From Chloroflexota bacterium (lineage in GTDB: Bacteria > Chloroflexota > Limnocylindria > Limnocylindrales > CSP1-4), in NCBI GenBank assembly GCA_021786915.1, contig JAJYMP010000421.1, positions 1 to 11,071 on the forward strand: a DNA stretch of 11,071 nucleotides, written 5' to 3'. A program made the translations under genes and the position numbers. This document shows positions 6,601 through 11,071 of this stretch, piece after piece. Numbering within the stretch: the first letter of the stretch is position 1; the number at the start of each line of letters is the position of its first letter. The notes beneath the pieces were generated by a model. It worked only from the letters and a program-made list of their open reading frames with translations. It did no database searches and was not told the DNA's origin.

Positions 6601-7154
6601 CGGCCCCCTCCGTTGCCGCCACGGACCTGTTCCCCGATCCAGCGCGTGGCGCTGAGCAATGAGTCCAGTCTGACGGTCGGCTCCGACGGGATGAGCTCGA
6701 CGCCGTTGTCGACAAGGATCGTCGTGCACCCAGCGCGACGCCCCGCTTCGACGTCCCGCCACCGGTCCCCCACCACGAAGCTAGCCGCCAGGTCGATCCC
6801 CCAATCGCGCGCCGCCGAGAGCAAGAGGCCCGGCTGTGGCTTGCGGCAGGCGCACCCATCGCTGTCGTCGTGGTAGCAGACACGGACGTCATCGAGCTCG
6901 ACCTCTTCCCGCAGCCGTCGATGGATGGCCTCAACGACCTCGCGCCGCTGTGTGCCCCGGGCGACGTCAGGCTGGTTGGATGCGACGATCAGGACAAACC
7001 CGAGCCCGCGAAGCGCTCGACAGGCATCAGAGGCGCCGGGGATGAGGGCGAATTCGTCAAGGCTGGCCGGCGGCCGCGGGACGCCGTCAGGGCCGCTGAG
7101 GCTCTTGTTGAGGACGCCATCCCGGTCGAGGAAGACAGCCCGCCTCCCTGTCAC
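6597..7154 (-). CDS. gmhB: HAD phosphatase, D-glycero-D-manno-heptose 1,7-bisphosphate 7-phosphatase-like
   Basis: This 185-residue enzyme of the HisB-N/GmhB branch of the HAD superfamily would remove the 7-phosphate from heptose 1,7-bisphosphate. Motif I is FLDRDGVLN, with nucleophile D10 and acid/base D12. Motif II is VASNQ (58-61 region). The zinc ligands C93, H95, C101 and C103 lie in CYHDDSDGCACRKP, whose K105 follows the last cysteine, and motif IV is VVGDRWRD with D130. The zinc loop and length (185-190) fit GmhB. GTG 7154 makes a GTGA overlap with the upstream isomerase stop and is preferred; GTG 7169 would add five residues and a 19-nt overlap. The ATG of the transaldolase overlaps this gene's stop. 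HAD specificity is hard to prove, but the neighbours support this role. Confidence 0.85.
   Translation of the reverse strand: MTGRRAVFLDRDGVLNKSLSGPDGVPRPPASLDEFALIPGASDACRALRGLGFVLIVASNQPDVARGTQRREVVEAIHRRLREEVELDDVRVCYHDDSDGCACRKPQPGLLLSAARDWGIDLAASFVVGDRWRDVEAGRRAGCTTILVDNGVELIPSEPTVRLDSLLSATRWIGEQVRGGNGGGR
6604..6611 (-). promoter_or_regulatory. Strong Shine-Dalgarno that fixes the transaldolase start
   Basis: On the - strand the bases read GGAGGGGG just upstream of ATG 6600, inside the last codons of the phosphatase gene. This explains the low-complexity Gly-Gly-Asn-Gly-Gly-Gly-Arg tail of that protein: the coding sequence doubles as a ribosome binding site. Confidence 0.7.
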
Positions 7155-7777
7155 GTGACGGATTCCCACTTCATTGGGGCCTGCTGGACGGCGGGGTGTG
7201 ACACGAGGAGGTGCCAGAGCACAGCCTGGAAGCCCTCCGTCTGCGCCGTCACCGTCCCAGCATCGAGCAGCGGAACGATGATGACAGCGTCGCCCGCCCG
7301 TGCGGTGTACCCGCCATCACGGCCGACGATGCCACACACCGTCGCACCGACGACCTTCGCGTGCTGGATGCACCGCACGAGGTTGACGCTAATCCCAAGG
7401 CGCTCGTCGCCGCCGCCAACGGAGAAGACGAAGAGCATATCGTCCGCGCCGATGCGGCTCACCTTGAGCCACTCGGCGTAACTCGTCTCCCAGCCATGGT
7501 CGTTGATGCGCGCGGTCAGCTCGGACACGTTGTCCGTGGGTGTGTATGCCTCGATGCCGGCGATCTTGCGGAAGTCGTTGACGGCGTGGGACGCGTGCCC
7601 GGCGCCGCCGCCGGACCCCACGAAGAAGAGACGACCCCCCCGCGTCCGCAGGTCAGCGATGGCGGACGCCACCCGCTCTACCTCGGTCACATCGATCTGC
7701 CGCGCGATCTCGGCGACCTCATCGAGGAACGACCGAGCGTACGGGACAGCCTCTGGCGACGTCCCGGAGCCTGTCAC
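7151..7777 (-). CDS. gmhA: SIS-domain sugar isomerase, sedoheptulose 7-phosphate isomerase-like
   Basis: The 208-residue protein is a single SIS domain and probably converts sedoheptulose 7-phosphate to D-glycero-D-manno-heptose 7-phosphate, the first step of the pathway. FFVGSGGGAGHASHA (51-65) is the phosphosugar loop, FSVGGGDE (118-125) is the second loop, and TEGFQAVLWHLLVSHP (180-195) forms the C-terminal active-site helix. In E. coli GmhA the key residues are H61, E65, Q172 and H180. By eye, H64 and H189 correspond to the histidines, but the glutamate position seems to hold D68 and the glutamine position E181, so this is a divergent subtype. GTG 7777 forms a GTGA overlap with the kinase stop. 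The role rests on fold and context; another ketose/aldose phosphate is possible. Confidence 0.8.
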   Translation of the reverse strand: MTGSGTSPEAVPYARSFLDEVAEIARQIDVTEVERVASAIADLRTRGGRLFFVGSGGGAGHASHAVNDFRKIAGIEAYTPTDNVSELTARINDHGWETSYAEWLKVSRIGADDMLFVFSVGGGDERLGISVNLVRCIQHAKVVGATVCGIVGRDGGYTARAGDAVIIVPLLDAGTVTAQTEGFQAVLWHLLVSHPAVQQAPMKWESVT

Positions 7778-8763
7778 AGGTTCACCATGACCTTCGCGCC
7801 CTCGAAGTCAAACTGGTAGGACATCTCTCGAAGCCCATCTTCGGCCAGGGTCTTGCGGACCGCCGCCTTCTTCTCGGTGGGCGTGTGAACCATCAGGAAG
7901 CCACCTCCGCCGGCTCCAACAAGCTTGCCGCCGAGGGCTCCAGCCCTCCGGGCGTGCTCGTACCAGCCGTCGATCCGCGGGTCGCTGATCAGCCCCGATC
8001 GCCGTTTCTTGACCTCCCAGTGCTCATGGAGGAGTGACCCGAACGTGTCGAGGTCGCCGCGCTCCAGCGCGTCCTTCACGCGCAGCCCGATCGCCTTCGT
8101 GTCGTGGAGACTGTCCACGACGGCGCTCTTGCCGGACGTCGTATCCGCGCGTTGCGTCTCAAGGATCGCATTCGCGCTGCGGGTGATGCCGGTGAAGAAC
8201 AGGAGGGTCCGCGATCTCAGCTCCTCCGCGGTGGTGATCGAGATGTCCAGGGGACTTACATGGACCTGCCCACTCGGCTCGATATCCAGGCATGTGATTC
8301 CGCCGAAGGCGGCCAGGTAATGATCATGCTTCCCGACCGCGTGTCCGGCGAGGTCCATCTCGACGTGGCAGGCGAACTCCGCAAGCGCGTGGGTCGGTAC
8401 GTGTTCGCGCTTCAGCCCGTACAGGGCCGTCAGCAGGGCCACCAGGTAGGTCCCAGACGAGCCGAGTCCGGTCCCGCCCGGAACGTCCGCCATGGATGCG
8501 ATCTCGACGTTGGAGTGGATACCCAGGAGCTCCAGGGCTGGCCTGACGAGGTCATGCTCGATCTCGGATGGGCGAGCAACCTCCTCGTAGCGGGAGTACT
8601 TCACCCGAATGAGGTCGTCAGCGGCCGGCCTGTTTGCGTAGATGTACAGGTACTTGTCGATCGCCGCGCTCAGGATGAAGCCGCCAAAGGACTCGTAGTA
8701 GGAGGGCAGGTCCGTTCCGCCACCGCCCAGGGAGATGCGCATCGGTGCCCGTGCCAGGATCAC
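7774..8763 (-). CDS. hddA: GHMP kinase, D-glycero-alpha-D-manno-heptose 7-phosphate kinase-like
   Basis: At 329 residues this has the usual HddA length. It would phosphorylate heptose 7-phosphate at C1 to the 1,7-bisphosphate using ATP. The N-terminus ARAPMRISLGGGGTDLPSYY is the sugar-kinase signature, GGTGLGSSGTYLVALL (96-111) is the GHMP ATP-binding motif, and LVGAGGGGFLMV (281-292) is GHMP motif 3. GKHDHYLAAFGG (144-155) replaces the more common GKQDQY form. GTG 8763 overlaps the upstream nucleotidyltransferase stop (GTGA) and has GGAGAAG about 6 nt upstream. The neighbours encode the steps before and after this one, and a UDP-free C7 sugar kinase is the best fit. A related fucokinase-like activity cannot be excluded. 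Confidence 0.88.
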   Translation of the reverse strand: MILARAPMRISLGGGGTDLPSYYESFGGFILSAAIDKYLYIYANRPAADDLIRVKYSRYEEVARPSEIEHDLVRPALELLGIHSNVEIASMADVPGGTGLGSSGTYLVALLTALYGLKREHVPTHALAEFACHVEMDLAGHAVGKHDHYLAAFGGITCLDIEPSGQVHVSPLDISITTAEELRSRTLLFFTGITRSANAILETQRADTTSGKSAVVDSLHDTKAIGLRVKDALERGDLDTFGSLLHEHWEVKKRRSGLISDPRIDGWYEHARRAGALGGKLVGAGGGGFLMVHTPTEKKAAVRKTLAEDGLREMSYQFDFEGAKVMVNL

Positions 8764-9482
8764 CGCGTCTTCTCCGCGGCCAGTGCACCCTCGGTCCGCT
8801 CAAGGTCAGCCGGAGTATCGATCCACAGGAGTCGATCGGGGGGCTCCATCCGATAGCCGTGGACGTGCTCTCCACCGGCGATCATGGTCGGGATGACGTC
8901 CCGACCGAAGTCGCTCGCGCCTCGCGAAGGGATGTAGCCGTGCACTGCTTCCTCGCACACGAGCAGGCCGGCACTCACCCAGTGGCTGCTTGTGACGCCC
9001 GGCCGCGGCTTCTCAACGAACTGGCGGATGCGGTCATCCGGTTCAAGCTCTGCGACGCCGCTGGCTGACACGTCTGCTCGCCAGTGAAGAGCAATCGTCA
9101 TCGTCGCCCCGGTCGCGTCATGGTGGGCCACCAGCGTCCGAAGGTCGCAGCGAATCACGTTGTCAGCGTAAACGACGAGGAAGCGACCGCGACCGAGCTG
9201 ATCGCGCGCGGCCCTGACAGCCCCGGCAGTTCCCAACAGGGACTCCTCGATGGAGTAAGCGACGCGCACGCCATGGGCCCGGCCATCGCCCAGATGAGCT
9301 GTGACGGCGCCCCGCTGATGGTGGAGGTTGACGACGAGTTCGGTGACGCCTCCGGCCCGGAGCCAATCGATCGTCCAGTCGATCAGAGGACGTCCAACCA
9401 CCTCCACCATGCACTTGGGCCTGTCGTCGGTCCATGGACGGAGCCGAGTGCCCAACCCAGCCGCAAGGAGCATCGCCTTCAA
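8760..9482 (-). CDS. hddC: Sugar-1-phosphate nucleotidyltransferase, heptose 1-phosphate guanylyltransferase-like
   Basis: This 240-residue enzyme has the nucleotidyltransferase Rossmann core and would join GTP to heptose 1-phosphate, giving the activated sugar. MLLAAGLGTRLRPWT (4-18) is the nucleotide-binding signature, with RPKCMVEV (21-28) following and K23 expected to contact phosphate. GTAGAV (84-89), YADN (105-108; D107 likely metal-binding), EKP (157-159) and WIDTP (220-224) also match. TTG 9482 is preferred because it yields the usual MKAM(L/V)LAAG beginning; the alternative ATG at 9473 would trim the first strand. It begins 20 nt after the phosphotransferase stop, and its own stop overlaps the kinase start. 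GTP rather than another nucleotide is inferred from the HddA-type kinase next door. Confidence 0.82.
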   Translation of the reverse strand: MKAMLLAAGLGTRLRPWTDDRPKCMVEVVGRPLIDWTIDWLRAGGVTELVVNLHHQRGAVTAHLGDGRAHGVRVAYSIEESLLGTAGAVRAARDQLGRGRFLVVYADNVIRCDLRTLVAHHDATGATMTIALHWRADVSASGVAELEPDDRIRQFVEKPRPGVTSSHWVSAGLLVCEEAVHGYIPSRGASDFGRDVIPTMIAGGEHVHGYRMEPPDRLLWIDTPADLERTEGALAAEKTR

Positions 9483-9499
9483 TCGAGATCCCGATTCAT
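9479..9499 (-). other. Six-residue mini-ORF whose stop overlaps the hddC-like TTG start
   Basis: An ATG at 9499, six nucleotides after the phosphotransferase stop codon begins, opens a frame for Met-Asn-Arg-Asp-Leu-Asp. Its TGA (9481-9479) overlaps the TTG start (9482-9480) as TTGA. The only upstream ribosome-binding sequence, AGGA, is almost adjacent to the ATG, so translation of the mini-ORF is doubtful. Confidence 0.25.
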
Positions 9500-9502
9500 G
9501 TC

Positions 9503-10918
9503 CTAGCGCCCTGTCCCTGCCAGGACCGCCGGCACGGTCCGCGCCAGGATCCGCAGATCAAGGAGCAGCGACCAGCTGTCGATGTAGGCGAGGTCGCGCT
9601 CGACCCAGGCGTCGAAGTCGGGATCGTGCCGGGCCTCGATCTGCCACAGGCCCGTCATGCCGGGCTTCATCGACAGGCGTCGGCGATGCCAGCCGTCGTA
9701 CTCGGCCACCTCGCGCGGCAGTGGCGGCCGCGGCCCCACCAGGCTCATCTCACCGCGCAGCACGTTCCAGAGCTGCGGCAGTTCATCCAGGCTTGTCCGG
9801 CGAAGGGCACGACCCAGCGGTGTAACCCGCGGGTCGTCGGCCATCTTGAAGGCGTGCCCGTTGCGCTCATTGTGTTGCAGCAGCTCGGGTAGCCGCGCCT
9901 CCGCGTTCCACGCCATGCTTCGGAACTTCAGGAGCCGGAACGGTCGACCGTGCAGCCCGACCCGTTGCTGCGTGAACAGGACCGGGCGGCCGTCTCGCAC
10001 GAGGATGGCGAGGGTCACGGCGGCCATGACCGGGCTCAACAGCACGAGCCCGACCAGGGCGCCGACGATGTCGAGCCCGCGCTTGACCCCCAGCTCCACC
10101 AGGCGGTCGGGGCCCGCCACGATCGAGTAGACGGGGATCCCGTCGAGATCCTCCAGCAGGCCGCGCGTGAAGGTCCGGTCGGCCAGGCCCATCGGGATCC
10201 GGACGATCTTGCCCTCGTCCTCGGCCAGGCGCATCAGCTCCACGACACGCTCGTTCCAGGTGCCGGCCGGGATGCAGATGGCCACCTCGTCGATCACAGA
10301 GCCGTGGAGGAGCGCCGCGAAGCGGTCCAGCGGCCCGAGCCACCGCCGGGTCGGCGGCAGGGCGGCAGCCGCGTCAGCGTCGTCGTCGAGGAAGCCCGCC
10401 ACCTGCAGCCCGAGCCAGGGGTTGGCCTCGAGTCGGTCGGCGAACTCCTGCCCCCGCTGCCGGGCGCCCACGATGACTACGTAGCGGGTGTTCCGGCCAC
10501 CGACCCGGAACCGACGCACCAGCAGACGGAGCACGGCCCGGTCCGCCACGGTGACCAGCGCCTGGGTCGGGAAGACCACGAGCAGGAACAGGCGGCTGAC
10601 GTCGGGCAGCTTCGCCGCGAAGAGGAACGCCAGGGTCCCCAGCGTCATCCAGGCCGTCGCCCGCACGATGTCGGCCGCCTCGCTCCAGACGGTCCAGCGG
10701 TAGCGGGGCCGGTAGAGGCCGTTGAGCGCCATGATGCCCACCCAGACCGCGGCGTAGAGGGCGAACAGGAGGATGGGCATCCGGACGGTGGATTCCCAGT
10801 AGGTCGTCCAGCCGACGCCGAACCGCAGGCGCGAGACGATGGCGAAGAGCGACCCGGCGACGAGGATGTCGGAGACGAGGAAGAGCGCGCGGAGCTCGGC
10901 GCCGTGGCGGCGGATCAT
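9503..10918 (-). CDS. Polyprenyl-phosphate sugar phosphotransferase (WbaP/WcaJ type)
   Basis: The 471-residue membrane protein starts glycan assembly by moving a sugar-1-phosphate from a nucleotide sugar to undecaprenyl phosphate. It has about four N-terminal membrane segments (roughly 12-30, 48-66, 86-102, 108-126), a Rossmann-like central domain (TRYVVIVGAR at 144-153 to ~265), and a C-terminal catalytic domain. That domain opens KRGLDIVGALVGLVLLSPVM with a membrane re-entrant segment, then shows QQRVGLHGRPF, LLKFRSM (329-335), TSLDELPQLWNVLRGEMSLVGPRP with the catalytic D378-E379 pair, and KPGMTGLWQ (418-426). The length equals that of full WbaP/WcaJ-like enzymes. ATG 10918 gives a short cytoplasmic lead before the first membrane segment. 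It is the first gene of the leftward series, and its sequence looks more GC-rich than that of its neighbours. Confidence 0.92.
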   Translation of the reverse strand: MIRRHGAELRALFLVSDILVAGSLFAIVSRLRFGVGWTTYWESTVRMPILLFALYAAVWVGIMALNGLYRPRYRWTVWSEAADIVRATAWMTLGTLAFLFAAKLPDVSRLFLLVVFPTQALVTVADRAVLRLLVRRFRVGGRNTRYVVIVGARQRGQEFADRLEANPWLGLQVAGFLDDDADAAAALPPTRRWLGPLDRFAALLHGSVIDEVAICIPAGTWNERVVELMRLAEDEGKIVRIPMGLADRTFTRGLLEDLDGIPVYSIVAGPDRLVELGVKRGLDIVGALVGLVLLSPVMAAVTLAILVRDGRPVLFTQQRVGLHGRPFRLLKFRSMAWNAEARLPELLQHNERNGHAFKMADDPRVTPLGRALRRTSLDELPQLWNVLRGEMSLVGPRPPLPREVAEYDGWHRRRLSMKPGMTGLWQIEARHDPDFDAWVERDLAYIDSWSLLLDLRILARTVPAVLAGTGR

Positions 10919-10930
10919 GACGCCGTTGTT

Positions 10931-10975
10931 CCGGGGGCGCGTGCAGGGGCCGAGCGCGCTGCAACGGCCCCCCGG
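10931..10975 (-). promoter_or_regulatory. GC-rich leader hairpin with two competing stems
   Basis: On the + strand, GGGGCCG (10946-10952) pairs exactly with CGGCCCC (10965-10971) around a 12-nt loop. CCGGGGG (10931-10937) could instead pair with CCCCCGG (10969-10975), so the two stems share bases and exclude each other. The region is the likely 5' leader of the phosphotransferase gene. No T-run follows, so a plain terminator is unlikely. Pairing by chance is easy in DNA this GC-rich. Confidence 0.3.
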
Positions 10976-11060
10976 GACAGTCCGGACCGCGCTCTCTCGA
11001 GATCCACGCGCCCTCTCCCTCGCAGCACAACCGTGCCGCCGCCCCTGCCCCCTCGACCCG

Positions 11061-11069
11061 TTTGTAGCA
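11061..11069 (-). promoter_or_regulatory. Possible extended -10 element at the window edge
   Basis: The - strand reads TGCTACAAA, an AT-rich spot in otherwise very GC-rich DNA about 150 nt upstream of the phosphotransferase start. It resembles an extended -10 (TGnTATAAT) with two mismatches. Any -35 would lie outside the window. Confidence 0.2.
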
Positions 11070-11071
11070 TG

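Noticed and set aside
6601..6762. N-terminal extension of the transaldolase
   Set aside because: The added 54 residues are a shadow of the phosphatase gene; ATG 6600 has a strong Shine-Dalgarno sequence and an ATGA overlap.
7211..7819. A 202-codon + strand open frame
   Set aside because: It is antisense to the SIS isomerase and has no recognisable motif.
8104..8856. A 250-codon + strand open frame
   Set aside because: It lies antisense to the well-supported HddA-like kinase; long antisense frames are common in high-GC DNA.
10374..11030. A 218-codon - strand frame overlapping the phosphotransferase start
   Set aside because: It is a proline/arginine-rich shadow of the phosphotransferase gene in another frame, with no domain signature.

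Overview
The window is high-GC bacterial DNA with many GTG starts and one TTG start, and it is devoted to surface-polysaccharide biosynthesis. I see no rRNA, tRNA, CRISPR array or intact transposase. The lineage cannot be fixed from sequence alone: a high-GC soil or freshwater bacterium such as an actinobacterium or a chloroflexotan would fit, but that is a guess.

Left part (1-2300, + strand): one intact GT4 glycosyltransferase (304-1500) is followed by two broken genes that keep their start/stop overlaps. The first is only the C-terminal domain of a UDP-glucose/GDP-mannose dehydrogenase (1497-1853). The second is an FkbM-type methyltransferase (1850-2297) whose beginning and end are recognisable in two different frames, while the SAM-binding middle is gone. 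The first ~210 bases may hold the frayed end of another gene.

Middle (2298-2565): non-coding DNA. It contains a 10-bp inverted repeat and a set of iterated AAATGGCC(ACC) repeats, with one inverted copy, that look like a terminal fragment of an IS21-family insertion sequence. The fragment runs into the 3' end of the next gene and marks the switch from the decayed + strand module to the intact - strand module.

Right part (2565-10918, all - strand, so transcription runs from right to left). In transcription order: a membrane polyprenyl-phosphate sugar phosphotransferase (WbaP/WcaJ type); a sugar-1-phosphate nucleotidyltransferase (HddC-like); a GHMP heptose-7-phosphate kinase (HddA-like); an SIS-domain isomerase (GmhA-like); a HAD phosphatase (GmhB-like); a small transaldolase; a GT4 glycosyltransferase; and a GT2 glycosyltransferase fused to a zinc-ribbon and methyltransferase. 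The four enzymes HddC-HddA-GmhA-GmhB, joined by 4-nt start/stop overlaps, match the route from sedoheptulose 7-phosphate to GDP-D-glycero-alpha-D-manno-heptose. The transaldolase, coupled in the same way, could supply or drain sedoheptulose 7-phosphate. The phosphotransferase would prime the lipid-linked glycan and the glycosyltransferases would extend it.

The most interesting items are the heptose operon with its own transaldolase, the GT2-zinc ribbon-methyltransferase fusion, the two gene remnants and the IS21-like solo end. All are variations on known families; I see no wholly new system.
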